A program made the translations under genes and the position numbers. Shown in pieces: positions 1 to 7,992 of a stretch of DNA of 64,000 nucleotides. Origin of the DNA: Rhizobium sp. L51/94 (GTDB lineage Bacteria; Pseudomonadota; Alphaproteobacteria; Rhizobiales; Rhizobiaceae); the NCBI RefSeq assembly GCF_019355555.1, contig NZ_CP072141.1:3094001-3158000 (forward strand), given 5' to 3'. How positions within the stretch are numbered: position 1 is the stretch's first letter; each line of letters opens with the position of its first letter. A model generated the notes under the pieces. The model had not been told where the DNA came from, made no database searches, and saw nothing but the letters and a program-made list of their open reading frames with translations.

Positions 1-321
1 GGTGATTCCGGTGAAATCGCGGATGAAATCCGTGACCATCAACCGTCCCTCGGCATCGAGCTTCATGAAGACCCCGCCCCCATGGATGAGGAGCGACATC
101 TGATTCGCCTGCGACGAAAACGGATCTTCCGCCGCAATCTGTTGCTCGAACCGGTCGAGCAGATCCAGTCCGCCGATGCTGATCGCCGGGAACACGAAAT
201 CCTGGAAGCAGTACAGCTCCGGAATGGCGCGCTCCGACAGCACCGATCGAAATACCGAAGGCACGGAAACGCGGCCCTTGGCATCGATCTTGTTCGTCGC
301 ATTCGACAGGAAGCGTTTCAT
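1..321 (-). CDS. mraZ: MraZ, transcriptional regulator of the division/cell-wall cluster (3' end outside window)
   Basis: Reading leftward from the ATG at 319-321, the protein begins [20 protein letters not shown] and continues with [17 protein letters not shown] and [19 protein letters not shown], the two AbrB-like repeats of MraZ with their KGRVS/EGRL motifs. The frame runs open off the left edge, so about the first 107 residues are present. In the family, MraZ is a ring-shaped DNA-binding protein encoded first in the mraZ-rsmH-ftsL-ftsI cluster and represses its own promoter; the rest of that cluster should lie to the left. A longer in-frame start around 370 is possible, but the [12 protein letters not shown] start is the family start. 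Candidate operator repeats lie about 180 bp upstream. Confidence 0.93.
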   Translation of the reverse strand, partial: MKRFLSNATNKIDAKGRVSVPSVFRSVLSERAIPELYCFQDFVFPAISIGGLDLLDRFEQQIAAEDPFSSQANQMSLLIHGGGVFMKLDAEGRLMVTDFIRDFTGIT

Positions 322-497
322 GACGCGAAACACCCGTTTCCATTGGTCGCGCGAAAATCCTTCGCCCACATTCACTGCCGCCATCGCACAAAGCTTCGCC
401 CGCCGGAAAAACTATTGTCTTCCCGGTCTCCCCGAGAGGAGCACGACCTTTACTTTGCGATGATTGGGCCTTGATTTGCCCCTGTGCAGTGCGAATT
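322..497. other. mraZ leader region
   Basis: This stretch between the mraZ start and the MraZ-type boxes holds no credible gene; the small frames on both strands have arginine-rich shadow composition. It would be the 5' untranslated leader of mraZ if transcription starts near the boxes. Confidence 0.4.
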
Positions 498-531
498 TGG
501 GATACCATGGGACCATATGGGCGTCAATGGG
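498..531. promoter_or_regulatory. Four TGGG repeats at exact 10-bp spacing: candidate MraZ operator
   Basis: TGGG occurs at 498-501, 508-511, 518-521 and 528-531 on the + strand, each followed by six variable bases. In E. coli, MraZ binds direct TGGGN repeats with 5-bp spacers, that is a 10-bp period, in the mraZ promoter. The period and position upstream of mraZ fit. The TGGG strand is opposite to the mraZ coding strand, and I could not compare this orientation with relatives. Confidence 0.65.
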
Positions 532-719
532 ATACGGCCTGCGGAAGCCGGTTGCAGTCCCCCATATTCATAGGCCGTTAAGCTTAACGAAAGGTTAGGA
601 AGTGCGGCATTTGCCCGCCGCGAGCGCCTGAGAGGCGATCGCATTGCTTGAAAAAATTGGACATTTGACTATCGATTAGCGACCGCAAATAAAGGGCGCG
701 AGGCGCCACCGCAGTGCTC
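532..719. other. Intergenic stretch between MraZ boxes and the rnpB 3' end
   Basis: No gene seen. It contains two imperfect similar segments (641-658 and 711-729) ending in A-runs; the second is the rnpB terminator tail read from the other strand. Confidence 0.3.
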
Positions 720-730
720 GAAAAAAATTA
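720..730 (-). terminator. rnpB terminator tail
   Basis: On the minus strand the P1 3' arm is followed by TAATTTTTTTC. The closing helix of RNase P RNA plus this U-run could act as the transcript end. Confidence 0.5.
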
Positions 731-1131
731 CCAGTTGGCCTGTAAGCCGGGTTCTGTAAGGCCCCGACCGAAGTCGGAACGTGGCAGCCATTCATCTGGG
801 ACGACACTTGCGTGCCGCCTCGTGCAACCCACCCGGATGACAGGCCCGGAAACAGGCTGGTGCGCTTGCGCGCCCCGCGTCATCCCTATTCGGTTTTGCT
901 CCCGGTGGGGTTTACCATGCCGTCGCTGTCACCAGAGACGCGGTGGGCTCTTACCCCACCCTTTCACCCTTACCCGGTCGGGACCGGGCGGTTTACTTTC
1001 TGTGGCACTTTCCCTGAGGTCACCCTCGCCGGACGTTATCCGGCACCGTGTTTCCGTGGAGCCCGGACTTTCCTCACCCCACCGCCTTTCGACATTGTGA
1101 AGCGCGGCTGCCCGGCCAACTGGTAGGCGCT
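731..1131 (-). ncRNA. rnpB: RNase P RNA (class A)
   Basis: Read on the minus strand, the 5' arm CCAGTTGGCC (1123-1114) pairs perfectly with the 3' arm GGCCAACTGG (740-731), forming P1. The universally conserved GAGGAAAGTCCGGGCTCC segment (P4 5' strand/CR-I) lies around 1058-1076, and the 3' conserved ACAGAACCCGGCTTA precedes the 3' arm of P1. The gene is about 400 nt, normal for alphaproteobacteria. It is the catalytic RNA that removes tRNA 5' leaders. The exact 5' end is estimated. A run of T on the minus strand (728-721) directly after P1 is the likely terminator. Confidence 0.95.
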
Positions 1132-1190
1132 CATTAGCCGAGGCCGCAGGCAATTGCCACCTTAAATCCAACGACCGCCGGCAAATCCGC

Positions 1191-2384
1191 TCACTGGCGA
1201 AAATATGGTGCAAAATCCGTGCTGTAGGCGTCGTCGTTGATTCGACCCTCGAGCAGCAATTCGGCACCAAGCCGGCCGATTTCATCCGAACTCTTCGCCG
1301 ACGTGCCGCTGCAGCCGGTCAGGACGCCAATCCGCGGCGACGCCGTGTAGCCGATCATCGGATAGGTCGACGGTGAATAGGAGGTGACACAGGCGCCCGA
1401 CGATATCGACAACGGCCGCAAATCGGGAACCAGCCGTCGAACGATCCGCGTCAGGTGATCGCGTACCGAGGCCCGGCCATCGGTGCGAAACCAGGCACGC
1501 ATCTCGGCGTCGCTGGTGATGTCGTAGTCGTCGGGATCCCCGCCGATCTTGAGGTAATACTTGCCGTCGGGATATCGGATCGGCGGCAGCAAATAAATGC
1601 TGTCGACGTCATCAGGGCCCTTGGTGATCAGCGACGGCATGGTTCCGAGCGCCATTGCATCGGCTTCGCTGATCTCAAAATAGGCAATCGTCCGGCCACG
1701 GACAATCATCTCGACCGGAGCCGCCAACAGGCTGGCGGCAATGGAAAACCCGCCGGCAGCCAGCAGCGCCTTCTCCGCCCGGTAGACGTTACCCTCGCCC
1801 GTCGTCACCACGGCAATGCCGCCCTCGTCGCGGATCGATACTACGGTCTCTTTCAGCACCTTCGCCCCGACCTTTTCGGCAAGCAGCGATTGCGCCTTCA
1901 CCAGCCGGCGCGGGCTGATATGGCCGGCACCCTGTGGCTCATAGATGCCCTCGCTGCCGCGGTCGAACGCAAAGAATGGAAACCGGGCACGCAGGCCATC
2001 GTCATCAAACCGCTCGGTACGCACTTTCAGAGCCTCGGCAGCTTTGGCGACGTGATCGATATAGGCATCTGCGCCACCCTGCCTCGGCCCGACCGCAAGG
2101 CAGCCAACCTGGGAGTAGAAGGCAATGCCGCTTTCCCGCTCCAGTTCGCGGTAGCGCGCAATCGACCGGTTTGCCAGCAAGGCCCAGTTCGGATCGGGAT
2201 CTATCGTCCGGGTGATACGACCCTCGTCATAATGGCTGGCGAAGACGCCGCTGTGGACCTTCCGATCCGCAGGTTCGTCAGGCCCTATCACGGCGACGCC
2301 GTTCGTCTGGCGGGCGAGGTGGCGAGCAGCCGCCGCCCCCATCATGCCGCGACCGATGACGATGAACTTGAAATCCGCTGCCAT
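1191..2384 (-). CDS. FAD-dependent oxidoreductase of the DAO / sarcosine oxidase-like family
   Basis: The 397-aa protein has an N-terminal Rossmann FAD motif (GRGMMGAAAARHLA, residues 12-25), a central segment typical of monomeric sarcosine/N-methyl-amino-acid oxidases, and a C-terminal DAO motif (TSYSPSTYPMIGY, then GVLTGCSGTSAKSS) that contacts FAD. Such enzymes oxidise secondary or primary amines of amino acids to imines with release of hydrogen peroxide. The substrate cannot be read from the sequence. The ATG at 2384 follows a GGAGA-type ribosome site. The gene lies just upstream of rnpB on the same strand, about 60 bp away, but is functionally unrelated. Confidence 0.85.
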   Translation of the reverse strand: MAADFKFIVIGRGMMGAAAARHLARQTNGVAVIGPDEPADRKVHSGVFASHYDEGRITRTIDPDPNWALLANRSIARYRELERESGIAFYSQVGCLAVGPRQGGADAYIDHVAKAAEALKVRTERFDDDGLRARFPFFAFDRGSEGIYEPQGAGHISPRRLVKAQSLLAEKVGAKVLKETVVSIRDEGGIAVVTTGEGNVYRAEKALLAAGGFSIAASLLAAPVEMIVRGRTIAYFEISEADAMALGTMPSLITKGPDDVDSIYLLPPIRYPDGKYYLKIGGDPDDYDITSDAEMRAWFRTDGRASVRDHLTRIVRRLVPDLRPLSISSGACVTSYSPSTYPMIGYTASPRIGVLTGCSGTSAKSSDEIGRLGAELLLEGRINDDAYSTDFAPYFRQ

Positions 2385-2484
2385 GTCAGGTCTCCATCGA
2401 TATCGGGAATCGATAGCATGACAATCGGCTGGATTTCCAGACGAAGTTCACCTGATAAACAATTCGTCTTCAAGCACTTGCCGC

Positions 2485-3042
2485 CTAGTCGAGAAGCGCC
2501 AGCACCTTGCCGCAGTACCGCTTGGACACCGGGTTCATGCGCGTCGCGCCATGGCCGGCATTGTATTTGAGGATAGTATTGCAAGTCTCGCCACCGCCGA
2601 GCGTCTGCGCCAGGGCCAGATATTTCATGCCGATGCGGATGTTGGTATCGGGATCGGCGAGCCCCTTGACCGAGCCGGAATAACCCATCATCCGTGCCGT
2701 TGCCGGCTTCACCTGCATCAGGCCGACCTCGCCATGGCTGCCGCGCATACGCGGGTTGAAGTTGCTTTCGATCTTGATGACTGCCGTTGCCAGCGCGACA
2801 TCGACGCCGTTCTGCCTGGCATATTTGGTGATGATCTCGGAATAGCGATTGTCGCTCGGACCCGGAACAACGGTGTTGCCGGTGCTAGCCGTTGCATCCT
2901 GCCTGGCGTAACCGATGCTGCGGCCGAGTGTCTTGAACGATTTCGTCTCGACCCTGACCCGGTGCTGGCCTGCAAAAGCGCAATCGTATCCCATCAGCAA
3001 CATGCTTGCGCATGCTGCCGTCGCAACAATCAAATTTTTCAT
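2485..3042 (-). CDS. Exported lytic transglycosylase (SLT domain)
   Basis: This 185-aa protein starts with a Sec signal peptide ending near CAFA-GQ (residues 21-25) and has a C-terminal SLT/lysozyme-like fold. KIESNFNP carries the likely catalytic Glu, GEVGLMQVKPATARMMGY is the conserved GLMQ motif, and NTILKYNAGHG is the third motif. It would cleave the MurNAc-GlcNAc bond in the periplasm with 1,6-anhydro product formation. It is small for the family, with no accessory domain. The start is preceded by GAGAGA. The next gene downstream on this strand is the FAD oxidoreductase, 100 bp away, so it is probably a single-gene unit. Confidence 0.88.
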   Translation of the reverse strand: MKNLIVATAACASMLLMGYDCAFAGQHRVRVETKSFKTLGRSIGYARQDATASTGNTVVPGPSDNRYSEIITKYARQNGVDVALATAVIKIESNFNPRMRGSHGEVGLMQVKPATARMMGYSGSVKGLADPDTNIRIGMKYLALAQTLGGGETCNTILKYNAGHGATRMNPVSKRYCGKVLALLD

Positions 3043-3324
3043 TCAGTCTCTCGTCTCCGGGTGGGATCGCGGCAGCGGCGCATGGCGCTGCCCTGCCGTC
3101 GGGATAGCCATCTCGATGGCCAGTTCCCGCAAAAATCCACGTTGTCGTCTACGGCTGCTGTTCCGGATAAGTGAACGGTTCAGCGCCGCTGTTCATCGGC
3201 GCCGTTAGACCATCGCAATGCGCAGATAATAGGGAAATGCTGTGGCAGCGTCCGGATCTGCAGCCTTTTGCGATGCCGGAAGCCGTAAGCAGGCATTCAA
3301 AAGACAATTGGACAGGTGCAATCT

Positions 3325-4086
3325 TCAGGCGAAGTGCGGCAACGCCCGCAGCAGGCGATGCAGCGTATCGATGGTCGAGAAATCGGCGATCCCGTCGACC
3401 CGTTCCTGGCGGAAATGCCGCTGGAAAGCCTCGACATCGCCGGCCATGGCTGCGGAAAAATCGCCATTGATTTCCGTGCCGTAACCATAGAGTGACAGCA
3501 TCGACTGCAGCGCCTCGACCGGCTGCCCGCTGTCGCCCATCTGGAAAAAGCGCCCCCCGGATATCGGCGATGGCTCCACCCAGTGACCGACCCCTGCGGC
3601 ATGCAGCCTTGCCCACGGAAAGCGCTCGCCGGGATCGACCTTGCGAATGGGTGCTATATCGGAGTGACCGAGCACCCTTTCCGGCGCTATGGACCAGCGC
3701 TCGCCGCAATCGCGACACAATTCAATGACCGCATCGATCTGCGCATCGGGGAATTGTGGCAAGCCGCCCGGGTGGCCTGCATTGGCGATCTCGATGCCGA
3801 TGGAGAGCGAGTTGATATCGTTTTCCTTGCGCCAGACACCCTTGCCCGCATGCCAGGCACGACGCGCTTCGGGCACGAGTTGCAGCACCCGGCCGTCTTC
3901 ATGGATGAAATAGTGGCTGGAGACCTGGCTTTCCGTCCGACAGAGCCAGTCGAGGGCGCCATCGGCCGTGCCCATGCCGGTATAGTGCAACAGGATCATA
4001 TCCGGCTTGCGCCCACCTGCCCGCTCGCCGTGGTTCGGAGACGGTTGCACCAGGGCACCGCTGTAGTCAGCCGCAAACGATGTCAT
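3325..4086 (-). CDS. N-acetylmuramoyl-L-alanine amidase (Amidase_2) with C-terminal peptidoglycan-binding domain
   Basis: The 253-aa protein carries an Amidase_2/PGRP fold. The zinc ligands are visible as His34 (LLHYTG), His141 (GHSDIAP) and Asp151 (RKVDPGERFPW), with Lys149 and Glu99 (IGIEI) positioned as in AmiD/AmpD enzymes. Residues from about 185 (QMGDSGQPVEALQSML) form a PG_binding_1 domain. No clear signal peptide is visible, so it may be cytoplasmic and recycle anhydro-muropeptides like AmpD, or use another export route. The start overlaps the stop of the upstream djlA-like gene by 4 bp (4083-4086), so the two are translationally coupled. Confidence 0.9.
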   Translation of the reverse strand: MTSFAADYSGALVQPSPNHGERAGGRKPDMILLHYTGMGTADGALDWLCRTESQVSSHYFIHEDGRVLQLVPEARRAWHAGKGVWRKENDINSLSIGIEIANAGHPGGLPQFPDAQIDAVIELCRDCGERWSIAPERVLGHSDIAPIRKVDPGERFPWARLHAAGVGHWVEPSPISGGRFFQMGDSGQPVEALQSMLSLYGYGTEINGDFSAAMAGDVEAFQRHFRQERVDGIADFSTIDTLHRLLRALPHFA

Positions 4087-4790
4087 GCGGCGCGGCGTTC
4101 CTTCTCGATTTCCTCGTAGGCAGCGTTCAGTGCCGCCATCCGCTCGTTGGCGATGACGTGGAACTCCTCGGGCACGCCACGCGATACGAGGCGGTCGGGA
4201 TGGTGTTCGTAAACCAGGCCGTGGTAGCGCTTGCGGATGGTCGGGAAATCGTCGGAAGGCTTGACGCCCAGAACCTTGTAGGGATCGCGCCCGTTACCGG
4301 AGACATGCCGCGCCATGATCTGCTCGAAGCGTTCTTCGTCCATCTGGAAGATCTCGGCGATGTGGGCGAGGAACGAGATTTCCTTCTCGTGGATCAATCC
4401 GTCGGCCTTGGCAATGTGGAACAGGCCGTCCAGCACGTCCTCGAGCACGGGGCAGTTTTCGCTGCAAGTGACGCACAGCGTTGCCAGCCGTTCGGCATAG
4501 GCCTCGTAGCCGGCAACGTCCTGGCGCGCCAGATTGTAGAGGCGCGCGACATTCTTCGCCTGGTCATCCGGAAACTCAAAAATCTCGCGGAAGGCATTGA
4601 CTTCATTCTCGGTGACGACACCGTCTGCCTTCGCCATCTTGGCAGAAAGCGCGATGATCGCGACCGAGAACGCCACCTTGCGGCGGGTTTCGGGATCGCC
4701 TTCGAACAACGTCCGGATGGCTTCGACCACGCCTGACAGGGCATTCCCCGCGGTGCCGACGGCATTCAGCAGCTTTTCCCAGATAGACAT
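4083..4790 (-). CDS. DjlA-like co-chaperone: TerB-type domain plus C-terminal J domain
   Basis: The 235-aa protein has a TerB/DUF533-like helical metal-binding domain (KMAKADGVVTENE near 51-63 and a second HIAKADGLIHEKE near 125-137) and a C-terminal J domain (DPYKVLGV, residues 169-176; HPD motif at 197-199). The J domain stimulates DnaK ATPase. E. coli DjlA has an N-terminal membrane segment; here the N-terminus is only a short amphipathic stretch, so membrane anchoring is doubtful. It overlaps the amidase gene by 4 bp, a pairing that suggests a cell-envelope stress role (inference). Confidence 0.85.
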   Translation of the reverse strand: MSIWEKLLNAVGTAGNALSGVVEAIRTLFEGDPETRRKVAFSVAIIALSAKMAKADGVVTENEVNAFREIFEFPDDQAKNVARLYNLARQDVAGYEAYAERLATLCVTCSENCPVLEDVLDGLFHIAKADGLIHEKEISFLAHIAEIFQMDEERFEQIMARHVSGNGRDPYKVLGVKPSDDFPTIRKRYHGLVYEHHPDRLVSRGVPEEFHVIANERMAALNAAYEEIEKERRAA

Positions 4791-5016
4791 GACGATCCCG
4801 ATTACTCCAAAGAATGAGCAACACGTTGATCAAAGAATGGTGGCGAATGCAAGCTGACCATTGGCCGCAGCGTTGAAAACACCTTTCACGAATAGGTAAT
4901 GATCTAACCATAAATGCCGCTCCCATCGGTTTCGATGTTGCCCGCATAAGTCAAATGAATTGGACAGGGGCGCTCCGGCCTGTAAGCGCTGGCGTCACCC
5001 TTATCCCGGAGCCACC

Positions 5017-5892
5017 ATGCCCTTTGCAGACCGACCGCAGCTTCTTGGCCTCGCCCTCGGGCTGATCGGCGTCCTCATTTTCAGTGCAACGCTGCCTTTC
5101 ACCCATATTGCACTGGAAGGTTTCTCCCCGGCCTTCATTACCTTCGGCCGCGCGCTGGTCGCCTCCGCTGCCGCCATCGTGACGCTGCTCGTCCTGCGCC
5201 GACCGCTGCCGCGCGGTCACTTCGGTCAGTTGTTCGCTGCCGGCCTCTGCGTTGTCTTCGCCTTTCCCGGTTTTTCGTCAATCGCCATGCAGACCATCCC
5301 GGCAAGCCACGGCGCCGTCGTCCTCGGCCTGCTGCCGCTGTTGACGGCGATCTTTGCCGCCATCATCGACGGCGAGCGACCCGGGATCCTGTTCTGGATC
5401 TGCGGCGTCATCGGCGCCACCCTGGTCGTCAGCTTCTCGGTGACGCAAAACGGTTTCCAGATGCAGCCCGGCGACCTCTGGCTGTTTGCCGCCGCGGTCA
5501 TCGTGGCGCTCGGCTATGTCCTGCTCGGCAGGCTTTCGCGCAGCCTGTCGGGCTGGGAGGCAATCTGCTGGGCGCTGGTCGTGACCCTGCCGATCTCGCT
5601 CATCGGTACCGCCATGACAGCCTCGAACGGTTTTCACGCGCCAACGGTGACAGCGTGGGGCGCCTTTGCCTATCTCGGGTTGATGTCGATGTTTGCCGGC
5701 TTTCTCTTCTGGAATGCGGGGCTTGCGATCGGCGGCATCGGCCGCGTGGCCCAGGTCCAGCTGATGCAGACCTTCTTCACGCTCGGCATTTCCGCCCTCC
5801 TCCTTGGCGAGCATGTCGGGCTGGAGACCGTGGGCTTCGCGATGCTGGTCGCCTTCGTCGTCTGGCTCGGCCGCAAAGCACGCCATTCGTAA
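5017..5892 (+). CDS. EamA/DMT-family transporter
   Basis: The 291-aa protein has ten hydrophobic segments in two EamA repeats (for example LALGLIGVLIFSATLPFTHI and the later half from about residue 140), the RhaT/YdcZ-type drug/metabolite exporter fold of the inner membrane. An in-frame ATG at 4960 would add 19 polar residues, but the ATG at 5017 has a GGAG site close upstream and begins right before the first membrane segment, so it is preferred. The substrate is unknown. The gene stands alone, with pfp 83 bp downstream on the same strand. Confidence 0.85.
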   Translation: MPFADRPQLLGLALGLIGVLIFSATLPFTHIALEGFSPAFITFGRALVASAAAIVTLLVLRRPLPRGHFGQLFAAGLCVVFAFPGFSSIAMQTIPASHGAVVLGLLPLLTAIFAAIIDGERPGILFWICGVIGATLVVSFSVTQNGFQMQPGDLWLFAAAVIVALGYVLLGRLSRSLSGWEAICWALVVTLPISLIGTAMTASNGFHAPTVTAWGAFAYLGLMSMFAGFLFWNAGLAIGGIGRVAQVQLMQTFFTLGISALLLGEHVGLETVGFAMLVAFVVWLGRKARHS

Positions 5893-5975
5893 ATTCTTTA
5901 CTTTACAGCCCTCCCCACCTGTCGCATCCATCAGGCAACACCGAGTTGATGCACTGACCTTGCAAGGAGGCAACC

Positions 5976-7187
5976 ATGGCCAGACAGAAAGTCGCAATGC
6001 TCACCGCCGGAGGGCTCGCGCCCTGCTTGTCGTCCGCTGTTGGCGGGCTGATAGAGCGCTACACGGACATCGCGCCCGACATCGAGTTGATTGCCTATCG
6101 CTCCGGCTACCAAGGTGTCCTGACGGCCGACCGAATCGAAATCACCCCCGCCATGCGTGAAAAGGCGCACCTGCTGCATCGCTATGGCGGATCGCCGATT
6201 GGCAACAGCCGCGTCAAGCTCACCAACGCCGCCGACCTCGTCAAGCGTGGGATGGTGAAGGAAGGCGAGAACCCGTTGCGTGTCGCTGCAGAACGGCTGG
6301 CATCCGACGGCGTCACCATCCTCCACACCATCGGCGGAGACGATACAAACACGACGGCAGCCGATCTCGCTGCCTACCTCGGCGCCAACGGCTACAACCT
6401 CACCGTCGTCGGACTGCCGAAGACGGTCGATAACGACGTCGTGCCGATCCGGCAGTCGCTTGGCGCCTGGACGGCAGCCGAGGTCGGCGCCCACTTCTTC
6501 GATAATGTCAGCAACGAGCAAACGGCGGCACCGCGCTCGCTGGTCATCCATGAGGTCATGGGCCGCAGCTGCGGCTGGCTGACGGCAGCAACGGCGCGCG
6601 CCTACATCCAGAAGACCAGCGCCAACGAATATGTCGATGGCATGATGACCAACGCCGCGATGAAGAGTATCGACGGTCTCTACCTGCCGGAGATGGCTTT
6701 CGACATCCATTCCGAGGCCGCCAGGCTGAAAGAGATGATGGACAAGAACGGCCATGTGACGCTCTTCGTCTCCGAAGGTGCCTGTGTCGATGCCATCATC
6801 GCCGAGCGCGAAGCTGCCGGCGAAAACATCAAGCGCGATGCCTTCGGCCACGTGAAGCTCGACAGCATCAATGTCGGCAACTGGTTCCAGAAGCAGTTTG
6901 CAGCCCTGCTCGATGCCGATCGGTCCATGGTCCAGAAATCCGGCTATTTCGCCCGCTCGGCGCCGGCCAATATCGACGATCTCAGGCTGATCCAGGGCAT
7001 GGTCGACCTCGCAGTCGAAAGCGCCCTCAACAAGGTCTCCGGCGTCACCGGCCATGACGAAGGCCAGGGCGGAAAGCTGCGTACAATCGAGTTCCCGCGC
7101 ATCAAGGGCGGCAAGAAGTTCGACATGTCGGCAAAGTGGTTCGGCGAAGTGATGGACCACATTGGCCAGCAATACCGCGAAGGATGA
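5976..7187 (+). CDS. pfp: Pyrophosphate-dependent 6-phosphofructokinase
   Basis: The 403-aa protein interconverts fructose-6-phosphate and fructose-1,6-bisphosphate using PPi. The nucleotide-site motif is GGDDTNT (120-126): Asp at the second acidic position, rather than the Gly of ATP-dependent enzymes, marks PPi use. PKTVDND (148-154) is the substrate/catalytic motif with the Lys typical of PPi enzymes, and HEVMGRSCGW follows. The start has a strong AAGGAGG site (about 5964). Rhizobia generally use the Entner-Doudoroff route and lack ATP-PFK, so this reversible enzyme may mainly serve gluconeogenesis. Confidence 0.93.
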   Translation: MARQKVAMLTAGGLAPCLSSAVGGLIERYTDIAPDIELIAYRSGYQGVLTADRIEITPAMREKAHLLHRYGGSPIGNSRVKLTNAADLVKRGMVKEGENPLRVAAERLASDGVTILHTIGGDDTNTTAADLAAYLGANGYNLTVVGLPKTVDNDVVPIRQSLGAWTAAEVGAHFFDNVSNEQTAAPRSLVIHEVMGRSCGWLTAATARAYIQKTSANEYVDGMMTNAAMKSIDGLYLPEMAFDIHSEAARLKEMMDKNGHVTLFVSEGACVDAIIAEREAAGENIKRDAFGHVKLDSINVGNWFQKQFAALLDADRSMVQKSGYFARSAPANIDDLRLIQGMVDLAVESALNKVSGVTGHDEGQGGKLRTIEFPRIKGGKKFDMSAKWFGEVMDHIGQQYREG

Positions 7188-7244
7188 TTGACGAAGCGTG
7201 AAGACGGTGTCTTCGCTGGTGGCGGATGGGATGAGGATGATTCG

Positions 7245-7880
7245 ATGTCCGTTGAAACCTGGCTTGCCTTCGCCGCCGCTTCTGCCGTCATGCTGGCTAT
7301 CCCCGGCCCGACGATCCTGTTGGTGATATCGTATGCGCTTGGCCACGGCCGGCGCACGACGGTCGCAACCGTTGCCGGGGTGACGCTCGGCGACTTCACC
7401 GCGATGACCGCCTCGCTTGCCGGCCTCGGTGCCCTGCTGGCAACTTCGGCAGGCCTGTTCACGGTGCTCAAACTGATCGGCGCAGGCTACCTGATGTTTC
7501 TCGGCATCAAGCTCTGGCGCGCCCCTGTCGTGACCGGCCCGATGGGCGACAACGATAACCTTCCCGAGGAAAGATCGTCCAAGATTTTCCTGCACGCCTA
7601 TGTTGTAACGGCACTCAATCCTAAAAGTATCATCTTCTTTATTGCCTTCGTTCCGCAGTTCCTCGACCTCGGCAAGCCGTTCTTGCCGCAAACCCTTATC
7701 CTGGAAGCAACTTTCCTCGTCCTCGCAGCCCTCAATGCGTTTCTCTATGGCCTGCTGGCCGACGTTGCGCGCGGCTACATCCGCAAGGCCAGCGTGCAGC
7801 GCGCGGTCAACAGGACAGGGGGAACGTTGCTGATTGCGGCCGGCGCCGTCACGGCCGGATACCGGCGAATGGCGGCTTAG
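7245..7880 (+). CDS. LysE/RhtB-family amino-acid exporter
   Basis: This 211-aa inner-membrane protein has the LysE signature near the N-terminus (ASAVMLAIPGPTILLVISYALGHG shows the conserved PGP) and five to six hydrophobic segments. VTALNPKSIIFFIAFVPQF is the conserved central NPK motif. An upstream in-frame TTG at 7188 would add 19 charged residues; the ATG at 7245 matches the family start. It follows pfp by 57 bp and may be co-transcribed with it. The substrate is likely an amino acid or analogue; which one cannot be told. Confidence 0.87.
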   Translation: MSVETWLAFAAASAVMLAIPGPTILLVISYALGHGRRTTVATVAGVTLGDFTAMTASLAGLGALLATSAGLFTVLKLIGAGYLMFLGIKLWRAPVVTGPMGDNDNLPEERSSKIFLHAYVVTALNPKSIIFFIAFVPQFLDLGKPFLPQTLILEATFLVLAALNAFLYGLLADVARGYIRKASVQRAVNRTGGTLLIAAGAVTAGYRRMAA

Positions 7881-7992
7881 TCGCCGTCCCACCTTGCGGG
7901 GCTGTCACGAATAGGTTAATTGGCGTTCATAATTTAATTCCCCTGTGACCGAATTGCATCGCAGGTGGAACGCAATTTTCGAAAGAGACAGC

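Noticed and set aside
641..729. Imperfect direct repeats ending in A-runs (641-658 and 711-729)
   Set aside because: Too diverged to call, and the second copy is explained by the rnpB terminator tail.
714..1285. Several open frames over 714-1285 on both strands
   Set aside because: They lie on the RNase P RNA, whose conserved segments and P1 pairing explain the sequence; the frames have no family features.
1455..2570. 371-codon + strand frame opposite the FAD oxidoreductase
   Set aside because: It is the antisense shadow of a well-supported gene in GC-rich DNA, with no recognisable domain.
5931..7892. 653-codon minus-strand frame opposite pfp and lysE
   Set aside because: The long antisense frame results from high GC at third codon positions; its composition (His/Arg/Asp-rich) is typical of shadows.
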